A DNA stretch of 64,000 nt from Artemia franciscana (GCF_032884065.1 NC_088883.1:21405393-21469392); one strand, 5' to 3'; shown: positions 42,987 through 54,959, numbered from the stretch's first letter. The notes: generated from the sequence alone by a model not told the origin. Numbers and translations: made by a program.

Positions 42987-43915
42987 TCTATATATATAAA
43001 AATAAGTTGTCTGTCTGTGGATCCGGTGACGTCATGTTTCTGTGTCGGCTGACGTCATGAAGTTAGTTGTCGTCATTTTTGCTATGACGGTGACGTCATT
43101 AAAGATATTTAAGACATATATGTTCACGTAGAAATCTATTAATGTTTAAGTTTAAAATGACTGATGAAGTTACAATGGCAAAAGCCGATTAAGATGCTCA
43201 AAGAGTCTATGCCAAAAAACTTGCTGCTGATAGAGAAAGTCAGAAAAGAGAGCGTGCCGAGGAATCAAAAGAACAGCAAGGAAACAGGCTTGAGGCTAAA
43301 GAACGCAAAACCGCGCAGTTAGATGAAGATCCACCTGGACAGCGAGAGTCAAAACATATCAAAACTGAAAATGATAGCGATGATGATTGGGTATGGGATT
43401 TTGACTTGGATAAGGTCATCAATGCCTACCAGATTTTAGTTAAAATAAACAAAGGTTCGGCGATATGTATTTCATAGTGAAGCTGAAAAATAAAGAAGAA
43501 AAAGAAAACTGAAAAAAGAAAAAATGTAAAAAACTAAAAAATACTAAAAAGAAAAAAACACTCAAAGAGAAATTACAGACCGGGACACAAATGACGACCG
43601 GGACAGAGTGAATATAAATAACGACCGGGACACTCAAAGAGAAATTACAGACTGGAATACCAGGACACAAATGACGACCGGGACACAGGGAATATAAATG
43701 ACGACCAGGACACAGGTATTTAAGAATATCGTTCAAAGACAAATTTTTAATTGTAAGAAGACCGTTGAAAGAGAAATTTCTAATTGTAAAATGAGTGAAG
43801 AACCTACAATGGCAACACCCGAGGAAGCTGCTCAAAACGAATGTATTCAAGCCGAAGTAGCTGAGTTGGAAATGCGTTATGTTTCAGGTTCTAGGTCCGA
43901 GAGGCTCCAGGTTTG
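42987..43915 (+). mobile_element. Helitron F, head and N-terminal ORF, + strand
   Basis: It begins TCTATATATATAAAAATAAG then TTGTCTGTCTGTGG, the canonical TC head in TA-rich DNA, followed by the GTGACGTCATG motif. The ORF remnant at 43156-43440 has one early TAA, then ERAEESKEQQGNRLEAKERK, TAQLDEDPPGQRESKHIKTE and DFDLDKVINAYQILVKINKG. The minisatellite (43560-43715) and a second short ORF-like piece, MSEEPTMATPEEAAQNECIQ (43791), follow. No 3' hairpin is seen. Confidence 0.78.
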
Positions 43916-43988
43916 AACCTTGGCTTTAGCATTAATACAAAAGAAGAAAAAAACTAAAAAAGGTAAAAACTACAAAAAAACTAAAAAG

Positions 43989-44119
<131 letters not shown>

Positions 44120-44120
44120 T

Positions 44121-44280
44121 TCTATATATATAAAAATAAGTTGTCTGTCTATGTAACGATGACTCTGGTCAAACATTTTCAGATCAATTGCTGGCAATTG
44201 GCTCTATTTTCAAAAAAAAAAACAAACATGCATACACACAACTCGTTTTTATATAGATAGATAGATAGATAGATACAATA
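44121..44280 (+). mobile_element. Minimal Helitron-derived segment with heads on both strands
   Basis: TCTATATATATAAAAATAAG then TTGTCTGTC (44121 onward) is a + strand head. It is followed by a 40-bp piece of helicase sequence (CATTTTCAGATCAATTGCTG, also at 45070-45050 on the - strand). At the right end, ACAACTCGTTTTTATATAGA then (TAGA)n is a second head in reverse. The whole is under 170 bp. Confidence 0.65.
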
Positions 44281-44284
44281 CAAA

Positions 44285-45911
44285 TTAACTGCGTAAAACT
44301 TGCGAATATACAACATTCTTCGCTGTCAAATTGTCGCTGCATATAAATAGATTGTCAGTTTTACCGACCCTCGGACATGCAACGTACAATTGTCCATGGG
44401 AAAAACAATCAGTATTAAGATCTATACCACATTTTTCTAATGATTGACCTTGAGCTTTGTTAATGGTGATTGCAAATGATAATCGAATTGGGAATTGCAT
44501 TCCTTTAAATTGAAAAGGCAGATCCGTTGGAATCATGGGAATGCGAGGAATAAGAACAGCCTCACCCTCAAAAGGCCCTGTCAAGATTGTGGCCTCTATC
44601 AGGTTTTCCAATGTTTTTTTTTACGGCAAGTCGCGTGCCATTGCAAAGCTTTGGTGGGTTGATATTTCTTAAAAGTATTATTGGTACCCCTATTTTTAGT
44701 TGTAGCACGTGTGGTGGAAACCCTGAAAGATCCACGGAATTTAAAAATTCAGATGGATAATTAACCGCTTCATTTGGTTCCAAAACTGTGTCGACTGACT
44801 TGTAAAGGACTGCCTGGTCTCGAAACTTGGTCAAAACAATATTGTTGATTTCGTGGACGTCTATATTTTTGGGTGCAAGAATCGCTCTTTCACTTAGCCA
44901 TTTATTATTTTTATAATTGTTTAGAATATTCGGAAATACTTTTTCAATCAATTCATTTTTGGACGTCACTAAATTACAGAAATCAGCAGGTAGTTGTATA
45001 CGTCCTGAAATTGAGTCTACTGGGAGCTTTCCATTTCCAATTGCCAGCAATTGATCTGAAAATGTTTGACCAGAGTCATCGTTTTGCAATCGGACACGCA
45101 TATTTGTAGTCAATTTGAATGTTTTTAAGTGTGCCCATAAATTAGAATTTTTCAGGCAAGCATTCATTTCGTCTGCAGGGGTTGATCTCGGTATTATAGG
45201 TAATGTTTGCCTGAAATCTCCCGCAAGCAATATTAATGTGCTGCCAAAGGGTTTCGACTTCCCTCGCAAATCTTTCAAGCATTGATCCAGAGCCTCGAGG
45301 GATTTTTTGTGTGCCATTGTGCACTCATCCCAAATAATAAGTTTGTATTGCTGCAATACTTTACCCATCCCAGATGATTTGGAAATATTGCACGTGGGAG
45401 TTTCTGTAGAATGCAAATTCAGAGGCAATTTCAAAGCGGAATGAGGAGTTCTTCCACCAGGCAGCAATGTTGCGGCTAATCCGGACGACGCAATTGCCAA
45501 CGCTATATCATTTTTTGATCCAATTGATGCCAGAATCAGTTTTATCACAAACGTATTACCAGTACCTCCTTTTGCATCCAAAAAGAAAATTTCTCCAACG
45601 TTGTTATCGACACAATGCATTATCGTATCATAAATGTCTTTTTGTTCCGACGTTAACTTGGAAATGTTATTTTGTACATACGACAATAGATCACTCGTAC
45701 TGTAACTTTGTTCACGATCCAATTCTACACATGTCGAAACAGCAGCGATACGGTTAGGTGAAGGCATTCCCAAATCCTGAAGAGGTTTGTTTGCCATATG
45801 TACGCACAAATCTTCTATAATAACTAAAGTGTAGTTATAAATTTCTGATGTAAAATCAAAAGTCATATCTGACGTCTCTAACTGTTTTCGATGGAGTATA
45901 TCTTCGGACAT
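44285..45911 (-). pseudogene. Helitron Pif1-like DNA helicase domain with altered Walker A
   Basis: This superfamily-1 helicase unwinds the Helitron strand. The open stretch 45911-44568 shows QKDIYDTIMHCVDNN, then FFLDAKGGTGNTFVIKLIL (Walker A; the invariant Lys of GKT is Asn), LIIWDECTMAHKKSLEALDQ (Walker B), LILLAGDFRQTLPIIPR (motif III) and LTTNMRVR (motif IV). After a frameshift in a T run near 44610 come FAITINKAQGQSLEKCGIDL (motif V) and FSHGQLYVACPRVGK (motif VI, SR changed to PR). An ATP-binding lysine substitution plus the shift make this copy inactive. Confidence 0.9.
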
Positions 45912-45914
45912 TTT

Positions 45915-47632
45915 TTACTTATATTTTTCCCATAGCTCTGTAGGAGCTGATGGAGAGCAAGTTGTTAAAATGATGTCAAACAATGCACGAATTTGACTTG
46001 GAGTTGACGTTTTGCACGCGTCATTTATGCAGTTATCCCAGTGTTGGTCATTCTCCAATAAATTCAGAGCTTGGCATGCACTACGGTAAGTGTCATGTAT
46101 AGTACCGTTTACAGTTCTCAAATACTTAAAGGATGTCGGACCGGGTACATTCACCAAAAGCAGGCGTAGAAAGAAGCATTCATGTTGATTGGGGTGAACG
46201 GTGTAGAGTCTTCCTATCGTAGTATCTTTGAAGATGGTAGGTTGGCCGTCGACTGACTTACCCTGTTTTCGACGTTCAAATACTTTATTTTTAGTATTCC
46301 ACGTGTAATACGAAGGAACTTCAGTATACAGCAGTTTTTTTGCAAAAGAATCATTTTTGCAATGCGAAAAGAAAGCGGTTAACTTTGTATCCGGTGGATT
46401 CAGGGCTCTTTGTTGCACGTTGGTTTCCGAGAAATAAACACGTTGACCATTCTGTAAATGAACCGCTAAGTGAACAACAGCTGGACTATGTTCATGTATC
46501 GGAAATGAAAGAATTCGCCAAACAGCTTCATTACTGCTTATGTATCTTCCAGCCTGATATTGTACGATTTCGTCGATATCTTACCTTTGTTGACGTATTT
46601 ACATATGTATTTGATTGCCTTTACGGAGTTACAGTATTCAACGTTTAAGTGTGCATTAATTGTTTTTGATAATAACGGGTTTTATGGAACAACCCACTGG
46701 TTATCTGCTTCGATGGTGGTACCGTTACGCTTCTTTATTATTGCTGTTTTACCGCCATCTTCAGTAGATCTTCTTCTATATTTTGGGTAACCATCATTGC
46801 CAGTAATTGTGTTGGATACTAAAAGTCGAGGATATTGCTTTGTGCACCTTCCTTTGGCCATGCATGGTGAATTTTCGTTCAGTGCACCGCAAGGTCCATG
46901 TATCATATTTTTTAAAATAACATCATGTAACCCCTTATCGACATTTTCATCAGGTATTTCAGCGGAAATCACATCATTAATTTCGTTCGAAGTAATTTTT
47001 TTATGTAGCCAGATTAGTATATGTGCGTGTGGCAAACCTCGTTTTTGCCCTTCCACTGAGTACATCCAGCATCGCACTGACCCAAACACTTCAAGTTTTA
47101 CTATGTAGTTTATCAGTGATTTCAACTTTTGCCGGAAGACACGGGCCGTAATGTCATGTCTATGAACCGCCGATTGTCCTTGAAGTAAAAGCTGCTGTAT
47201 CTCGTCCCAAGATTGATTACATGCAAATGTAATAAATAAATCTGGACGACCATAGAGACGAACATACGCAATAGCATCTTCAGCATATTCATGCATATGA
47301 CGGGGACTGCAAGCATATGACGAAGGTAAAATTGTTAATCTTCCCACGTTTGTGGTATTACCGTCATTTACAACTGCATCTCGCAAAAGAATGTATTGCT
47401 CAGAGCGGAGCTTGGTCTGATTCAGGCGGATATATAGCAAACGTTCTGATTCAATTTTAGCATACATATCAACGACGTATTGGTGAAACAATTGACGGCA
47501 TTTTAAAATATAATTTTCTTCATCCTGCCGAATCATTCTATAGGTATAATAATGCATTGCACTGCATTTCTTATTCATTTCTTTGTTAGTGGCTGGATTC
47601 ATCAATTTAATATTAAAGTGATAGCCGTCGAC
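45915..47632 (-). pseudogene. Helitron Rep (HUH endonuclease) region
   Basis: Rep nicks and joins DNA in rolling-circle transposition. The region starts MNPATNKEMNKKCSAMHYYT (N-terminal Helitron domain) and includes DLFITFACNQSWDEIQQLLL. YSVEGQKRGLPHAHILIWLH holds the metal-binding HUH pair in PHAHI. KYICKYVNKG (about 46608-46580) holds the two catalytic tyrosines. Frames shift near 46680 and 46560, then QQRALNPPDTKLTAFF and TEVPSYYTWNTKNKVFERRK continue to a stop at 45912. All Rep active-site residues are present, although the frame is broken. Confidence 0.87.
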
Positions 47633-47639
47633 TTTTAAA

Positions 47640-49415
47640 AAACTGATAAGGAAAAAAATCAATTTGTTCAAGCAAGGACATATCACACAGGCTATTGATC
47701 TAAGAAAGTTCCTGAAAAGAAAATTGAGAAAGGCAGCTTCTGGGTATTACAATAGTAAGGTTAAGGATTTGTATTCTAACAAACCCAAACAATGGTACAG
47801 GAAAATTAAAGAGATTTGCGGAAAAAACCCTGTTGAAGCTAATTTTCATCTCCCTGAGCCCCCTTACAAGATAGCCAACGATTTGAACCTGCATCTTGCG
47901 TCCATAGTACAAAGTCTCCTCCCTTTCACTGGCTCAGGTCAAACTATTCCTCCCTCCAACTCTTTCCCCAAAACTTCCCCCTCTGATGTTATAAATAAAA
48001 TCTGAAAGCTCAAAAAATCAAGTACTTGCCCATTAGACATCCCAATTGGCTTGATTAAAGCCTTTTCAGACACAATTAATGGACCTTTATCTAATATTTT
48101 TAACCAAATTACAAAATCTGGTAAATTCCCAAGTTGCTGGAAAATAGGTTTTATAACACCCATCCTGAAGTAATCTTCCAGTCTGACTATAACCAACATG
48201 CGTCCTATTACACTCACTCCAGTTTTTTCTAAGCTTTACGAAGGGTTCCTTTGTGACTGGCTTAAAATTATACCACACATTGACATCCGACAGTTTGGTA
48301 ATTTAAGAAAAACCTCCACCACCCATTACCTTGTACACTTGATTCACACGATCCTAAGTGAACTAGAGAAACCAAATGTTTGGCTAAACCTGGTTTTAGT
48401 AGATTTCCGAAAAGCGTTTGACTTAGTTGACCACACTATCCTAATTCGTTTACTACATGATAACTTTGAAATTGACCCACTTTTAGTAAATATTGTTATA
48501 TCGTTCCTTTCAGACAGATCACGAGTTGTAAAATACAAAAATACCTTCTCTAACCCCCTCCCTAGGTACTCTGGAATACCTCAAGGAACCTTATTGGAAC
48601 CACTATTATTTCTTGTCATGATTAACGAAATTGGCAAGGAATTCCCCCAAAGATGGAAATATGTGGATGACTTGTCGATCCTTGAAGTATGTCATAGGAA
48701 TATTAAAAGTGACCCCGTTGAAATCCTAACCCAATGTTCGGATGAATCTAAAAATCTAAATATGACAGTAAATCCCACTAAATCGCAGATAATGACGATC
48801 AACTTCTTGAAATCTACTCCTGCTTTATGCGACCCGATCCCAAGCGAAATGCTAGTGAAACATGTTAAGCTTCTTGGTGCCACAATTTCTAATGATCTTA
48901 AGTGGGACACACATGTTTCCAACATTGTTAAACAAGCAAATGTTTCACTATCCATTTTTAAGCTGCTAAACAAATTTAATTGTCCTAAGATACATTCCCT
49001 CCGTGTTTACTTATCCTTTATCAGGCCATTATTGGAATATGCATGTCCGGTCTGGCATTCGCAACTTTCAAATGAACTTAGTGACAAAATCGAGTCGGTC
49101 CAAAAGCGTTCGCTCAGGATCATTTACAAAGAAGGCAAAATTCCATACTCCTTCCTCCTTAAAGCTGCACCCATTACCACCTTAAAAGAAAAAAAGGAAA
49201 AAATTTGCCTGCTTTTCGCTAAATCAGTCATTTCCAATTCCCGTATTGAGGACTTACTCCCTGATTTTCACAATCCCATTAGACTTCCACTCCCCCGGTC
49301 AGCCTCCTTAGCAATTCCAACTTACTCTCCGATCCATGCTGTTAGAAAGGCTACAGAAAGGTTTCGTAAAAGTTTTATACCCTTTATTCTGGAACACCTT
49401 AATAATAATTCGTGA
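47640..49415 (+). pseudogene. LINE reverse transcriptase, nearly intact
   Basis: The pre-RT linker (WYRKIKEICGKNPVEANFHL) leads to SSTCPLDIPIGLIKAF and, after two stops near 48003 and 48170, a long open frame from 48198. Motifs are MRPITLTPVFSKLYEGFL, LVLVDFRKAFDLVDHTIL, GIPQGTLLEPLLFLVMINEI, WKYVDDLSILE (catalytic YVDD), LNMTVNPTKSQIMTINF, LLGATISNDLKWDTHV, YLSFIRPLLEYACPVWHSQL and KIESVQKRSLRIIYK. The order and the VDFRKAFD...YVDD pair are complete, so catalysis-competent residues remain. The clade is not certain; it differs from both the RTE and the (ATT)n LINEs here. Confidence 0.87.
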
Positions 49416-49663
49416 CTATGTACTTGCCAAATTCCCCTTTTCCTCTATTGCCGTTTTTATTCTTTTTTGATTTACTGCAATGTTTTTGTAATTTAATTGT
49501 TAAGTTTACTGATTTGCCCTTTATCTTTGATGATTTTGCTTTTTTCATTCCTTTTAATTTTAAGTCTTTGACTTAATATACTGTTTTGAATTTTTTTTTT
49601 TCTTAGCTTTTACTGACATATAAAGCGAATTCGGCTCTATAGAGCTTGTAATAGTTTTTTGAA
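49416..49663 (+). other. 3' UTR of the (TTATC)n LINE
   Basis: Follows the stop at 49415; T-rich, ends with GAAAATAAATATTATC before the tail. Confidence 0.7.
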
Positions 49664-49689
49664 AATAAATATTATCTTATCTTATCTTT

Positions 49690-50595
49690 ATCTTATATGG
49701 ATCATTCTGATGGACTTATTCTTAACAAACACAGGAAAGGCAATGGGAGACCACGGAATCAAATGGGAAGGAAAAACCCTCCTGAACTTTGATTATGCTG
49801 ATGATTTAAGCATCATAGATGAAAGTGTGAGCAAAATGAAAGATTTTTTGGAGGTTTGCAAGTTCAGGGTGCTAGAAGAGGTTTAAAAATAAATGTTAAG
49901 AAGACTAAGTCACAAAGGCTAGGAATAGGTGAAGATGAAAAGGTGACGTTGGGTGACGATCAGGTGGATAGCTTCACTTACCTTGGTAGTATTATAAGTA
50001 AAGACGATAGGAGCAGTGAAAATCTTAAAAGTAGAATAGCCAAGGCTCAGGGTATTTTTTCACAATTAAGAAAAGTTTGGAAGAACAGGAAGAAAAGTCT
50101 GCGAATCAAGATTAAAATATTATAAGCTACAGTGATGACAATGGTCAAATATGGCTCTGAAGCTTGGGCGCTCCGAAAAGCGGAGGAAAATTTGCTATAT
50201 GTTTTCCGAAGAAATTGCCTACTGACTGTTCTGGGCACCCTGCTGAGAGACCGTATTTCAAACAGTAGCCTATTTGAAAAGTTTGGTTCAATCCCAATTT
50301 TTAGGGCTATGATGAGAGAAAGGTTGAGATGGCTGGGGCACGTTCTGCGGATGAAGGATTACAGATTGTCGAAGATGTCCTTTTAGCCAGCCGTCTAGGG
50401 CTAAACGGAAATCAGGTTGTCTACGGTTAGGGTGGGAGGATGTCATAAAGAGGTTTAAAGTATATGGGAACTTCCTGGAAAGGTTTAAAGAGGGAGGATT
50501 TGAATAGATTTTTAGGATAGAGGAGGAGCGTGTGTAGCTGTGTTGGCCTCAGGTGGCTTGGTGCTGCAATGAGTGTTTAGTAGTTGTAGTATCTA
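49690..50595 (+). pseudogene. 5'-truncated RTE LINE, ORF 3' part
   Basis: It matches 37548-38450 almost throughout. It starts at WIILMDLFLTNTGKAMGDHG and keeps LNFDYADDLSIIDESVSKMK, INVKKTKSQRLGIGEDEK, YGSEAWALRKAEENLLYVF and ERLRWLGHVLRMKDYRLSK, with shifts near 49880, 50125 and 50390. It ends with a degenerate TAGTAGTTGTAG tail at about 50578-50590. Here the YADD-following segment is intact where the 35.6-kb copy is shifted. It starts exactly at the tail of the previous LINE. Confidence 0.88.
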
Positions 50596-50895
50596 AAATA
50601 TTACTTACCTGTATCGATTCTGAAGATGCTTCAGATACCAATCTCAGAAGAAAAAAATATTACAAATGGCCCTACTGGCCATACTTTTAGGCCAGTAGGG
50701 GCTAAAAATATGGCCCTACTTATAACCAAAATAAATACATTAAAATATGCGCCAAGTAGAAAAGATATACTTTATTTTCTATTCATTAAATAGTGCGCAA
50801 CAAAAATACAAGAATCCAGTCACAATCTATTTATATAATATTGTATAAAAATACGATAAATTTACCATAAAAAAAAGCCCCAGGACAGTAATTAG
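50596..50895. other. Short non-coding stretch with a hairpin
   Basis: GCCCTACTGGCC (50669-50680) pairs with GGCCAGTAGGG (50690-50700) around a 9-base loop; a third ATGGCCCTACT follows at 50709. No gene seen. Confidence 0.6.
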
Positions 50896-51360
50896 TTGCT
50901 CCTCAGCAACCATGAAAAAATTACGGATATGTTTTATAAGTGTATTAATGCTTTGAAGCTCACAAATATATACGAAGCTCACATATACACAAAAAACTAT
51001 AAGTCCAATCTGTTACTTCCATGGTTTTATCCACTGCTAGTTATTTTCCAGGTCTTGAATATTGCACAAAAATTGAGTCACAAAACAGTTAAAAATCAAA
51101 CAAATTACTAAAAACAACTCATGAGCAGTAAATATTCGCTGCAGACTATGTGGCAATGTGCCAGTTATTGGAACCTACACACATGGTTTTTAGTTAATGA
51201 AAACAGCTTGACTAGAGCTGACTAAAATTCAAGAAAGATACAACATTCTAACGTGCACGCACTCGAGACAGGGGCGCCTATTCACGAGAATTTAGAAAGA
51301 GGCAATGTTTTTTCGACTGTATTTTAAGATACAAAAAAGGGTTCTTAAAAATCTAGCAGT
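50896..51360 (-). repeat. Inverted partial copy of repeat unit U
   Basis: On the - strand this matches 31200-31600: the end of the membrane ORF copy 2 (GCCTCTTTCTAAATTCTCGT side), then TAGAATGTTGTATCTTTCTT, CCAATAACTGGCACATTGCC and the CAGATTGGACTTATAGTTTT area. With the direct copy about 20 kb away it forms a long-range inverted repeat. Confidence 0.82.
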
Positions 51361-54199
51361 GGGGGGCAGTTAAAAATGTACGAACAAGGCCATATTTTGC
51401 CTCTTTTTTTTCATAATTCAAATTTGTAATTACTTCTATTTACATAATACACAAACTTATTTAATAATCAATTTAAACTAATCTTGTATAAATCGTTTTA
51501 TATAATATACGTGTTAAACATAGTAAACTTTAAAAACATACAATCAAAGCCATATTTTGTGGTTTTTTGCTCTAATTCAAATGTTCCAACTATCAATTTT
51601 CTTTTTCTTCTATTTTTGGAGTAATGACGACCGACCGCAAATATATCTCCCCAAGATATATGCTATGTCTATTACTACTACTGACCTAATACTTTTTTTT
51701 TTATACCATGCTTTTCTTATCAAACGCAATTTTCCGGTCATTCTTTTTTCGGTCATGGCATCTAATGTTAAAAGCTGGCTTTTGTCCAGATTTCGTTGGA
51801 AATACCTAGTACATCCACGTTGACGCATATTTCAATGCTAAGGGTCTGATTTCTAGATACCACCAATATAATTAGATTTTAAAGAAGTTTTTGGCAGTGC
51901 TGACAACAAAGTTATTTGTTTGAAACCGCTGGAAGCCAGGGCAGTGCGCTAATATTAATACATTTTTTCTTTAATGAAAGGCTACAGAAAATACATAGAA
52001 TGAAATTAAAAAATATAGAAACGTTTAAAAAGACGTTTTAATAACGTTTAATAACAGAAACGGGGTAAAAACGTTGAATTAAGGTAAAAAGGACAGTAAT
52101 AATGAAATCAGAAAATTTGAAATGGCAAAGTGGAAATCTATATCACCGAATCGCAATACTGACTAAACTCCAAGGAGAAGAAAAAGTATTTCGGACAATC
52201 ACCAATTTGCAGACATTCACGGTAAAACATATATTAAATACTAGAAAAATAATTGGGAATTCAATTCTTAATAAAAAAAAAAAAACGACCCCAATATGTA
52301 GTTATGCAGATTTGGGCATGACTGGCGCTAAACTTGAAAAAGACGTGGGCGAAAAACCAGTAAAAAAAACAGTAAAATTTTTATTGACAAATTCCAATTT
52401 CAAATATAACTAATGCTTTCGCTTATTTGTTTTGACGGTTCGAAGTGGCAATTGTGGTACTGCCCTGAAAACTTCATAATTTCGAAACAAAAGAAAAATC
52501 TTATAGAATCACGATTTCAGGAAATAAAAACATCTAAACTGGGTCTTAATGTCTTTATTTTGATGGGCTTGGTATTTTAAGACGTTGAACTTCAACAAAC
52601 ACCCTTTAATACAAATGCTAATAGATATTCAATTAGTTTGCTTTCATACCCAGAAGCCTTTATCAACAGATAAAAAAATGAAAAAGACAAAATAAAATAT
52701 GGCTGAATGAACAAATTAACACATACTAGAAAATAGCATAAAAAGATGAGAAAAACGCCACAATACTTCAACATATGTGAAGTTCTTTTCGTTTTTTCTT
52801 TTTCTTTGTATAGCATTTGTGTGATTACTTTTTTTCTAGCACGTTCTAAAGACTTCTGGTTATGAAGCCGAAATATTTGAACATTTATCAGCATTTGCAG
52901 AAGTTTTTTTCATAATTTAGTTACCACGGGGGTCACTTCTTGATGCTCTTTGAATTCATGTTACCATCAATAATCTAAATTGTACCATTAAAGATTTATA
53001 ATCTGGAGATAACTAAAGAAAATTAATTTTACCATGTTCTGTTGATGCTTCTCAGTTCATAGTTGCCAAAAACAACGAAGGCAACATGAAATATCCATTT
53101 CAAGAGGGGGAGTTTCCCCTCCCTTCATTTCAAGAGTTTCTGGGTACAGGGACAGTTTCAATAAACTAGTGACAATAGCAACATTATTGTAAAGTTAATT
53201 AATATTCTTTCGTTGTTTTACAAAAACGAAATCCTTTTGAAGGTGGAAGATTAATAAGTTACCCACTGTTTGGCAACTTTGGTTGAATTTGTTAGTTTAA
53301 ATTGATTCAACTTGCAAAGGCTTGAATGTCATCACAAAGCCTTTAGTTTTCACTGATGGATATTTTAAATAGCATATAATTTCGTCAACAAGAAGACCGC
53401 AAAGAAGTATTCTGAGGAAAGCTAAAGCTTTACTCCCAAAATATATGACCAAAATGTAGCCACAATTCTCGTTTTTAATTTCCTTCAGATACATTTTACG
53501 AAGTCAAAGCTATTGCACTGACTATTAAAAACGCCATCTACAGTGTTTCAACTTAAAAGGCTAAAGTTTGATAAGACCTATTCAGACATTAAATGAAAGA
53601 CCTATAGAAATGCGATTATCGATATAAAACCAAATACGTAAAATATACCATTTATGTTAGTTGAATGGCCAAGTTTATGGTTAACATTGCACCCAAAAGT
53701 TGGGAGGGGGCATCAGCCCCCTGGCTGAATGACGCTGCCTTATATTTTTGTTTTGAGATTTCTATTATATAGCATTGGAAGTGCCGATTACGCCTGGTAA
53801 GCCCCATAAAATTCAGCTTATGGGCACCCATGATGGTTAGACTAAAGTTTAGTTAGATGGCTAAGTTAGGTTTATGCTTAATAGCTAGTGCGAACAATAT
53901 TTTTGTGGTAAAAAGGTCAGAATTCAGCATCGACTATAATGTGGCAACTTTTGAATCAACTACAAGCTATCCAATGAATTTGATTCGGAACAAGAAATCT
54001 AAACGACTATTTAAAGAGTTTTGAAGTCGAATGAAAGTTAATTTGAATGTTGTATCAGCTATAATTACAATTAATCAACTACAGTGAAGCTGAATTTGGT
54101 TTTGAAAAAGTAGCTTAATATTATTGTAGCTTAATACAAATATTAAGTAGCTTAAGTAGCTTAATACAAAGTAGCAAAGTGTTTTAATATTGAGGTTTC
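51361..54199. other. Intergenic stretch without a recognisable gene
   Basis: A 30-bp diverged direct repeat (AAAAATGTACGAACAAGGCC at 51371, AAAAACATACAATCAAAGCC at 51533) is present. Several ORFs of 60-105 codons occur, but none shows a known domain, splice context or codon pattern worth calling. Confidence 0.45.
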
Positions 54200-54845
54200 A
54201 ATTTTGGATTACAACCATATTTTAGTAGAGAGGAAACCGAACCAATCAATGCACTGTGAAGTTATACATGCGAATATGCCAATAGCTCAGTTTTACAAAA
54301 GAACTTTTTGTTTATATTATGAGTTTTACACTACCGTATTTTGGTAAACAGGAAACCTAACTACACCAATTGATCTGTCGTGAAGTTATACATGAGAATT
54401 TACCCAGAGCTCAGTTTCGCAAAATCATTTTTGGCTTACATTTTGAGTTTTCCACTACCATATTTTGGTAAACAGGAAACCAATCTGCAAATATCGATCT
54501 GCCGTAGTTGCACATGAGAATTTGCCAATAGCTCAGTTTTGTAAAAGAATTATTTATTTACACTATGAGTATTGGGCACTACCGTATTTTGGTAAACAAA
54601 ATACGAAACTGTACATATCGATCTACAGTGAAATTATACATGAGAATATGCCAAAGAATAGCTCAGTTTTTTAAAAGAATTTTTAGTTTATATTATGAGT
54701 TTTGCTCTACCGGATTTTGGTAATCAGACACCCAAGCTGCACCAATCGACCTGCGGTAAAGTTATACAGGAGAATTTGCCAATAGTTCAGTTTTACAAAA
54801 TAATTTTTTTTTACATATGAGTTTTGCACTACACTGCGGTAATTC
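54200..54845. repeat. Tandem repeat, five units of about 125 bp
   Basis: Each unit has CACTACCGTATTTTGGTAAA CAGGAAACC, then ATCGATCTGC, GTGAAGTTATACATGAGAAT, TTGCCAATAGCTCAGTTTT, AAAAGAATTTTT and TATTATGAGTTTTGC. Units are about 80-85 percent alike by eye. No coding frame is kept. Confidence 0.85.
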
Positions 54846-54959
54846 TAACAGAAAACAGCAGTGTCACATCCAAGGGGGGGGGAACCTTGTTTGAACACCC
54901 TTCCCCACAAAATTTGTGTCAGGCTAGTAAAGAAGTAACAAAACTAAATAATAAAAAAA

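Larger units (their letters stand above)
44285..47632 (-). mobile_element. Helitron D, Rep-helicase-bearing copy, both ends lost
   Basis: This copy carries nearly the whole Rep-helicase gene on the - strand (47632 to 44285) in three main open stretches. The 3' hairpin and CTAG are missing at the left, where (TAGA)n lies. The 5' part is cut at 47632 by a LINE in the opposite orientation. It is the source-type copy for the smaller Helitrons around it, with the same helicase end and non-coding tail. Confidence 0.9.
47633..49690 (+). mobile_element. LINE with (TTATC)n tail, truncating Helitron D
   Basis: It begins at the Helitron break within a coding frame (KKINLFKQGHITQAIDLRKF) and ends with AATAAATATTATCTTATCTT ATC repeats at about 49664-49690. 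It is 5'-truncated, with no endonuclease, and oriented opposite to the Helitron. A 5'-truncated RTE follows with no spacer. Confidence 0.85.

Noticed and set aside
43895..43920. tRNA-like B box (GGTTTGAACC) near the end of Helitron F
   Set aside because: No matching A box at the right distance and no cloverleaf; probably chance.
52102..52413. 103-codon open frame on the + strand
   Set aside because: Lys/Asn/Thr-rich composition reflects AT content; a poly-A run lies inside; no domain, no splice context and no second copy.
52592..52894. 100-codon frame on the - strand with a hydrophobic middle
   Set aside because: Hydrophobic stretches come from T-rich sequence; not related to the SMSr or unit U proteins and no flanking splice sites of quality.
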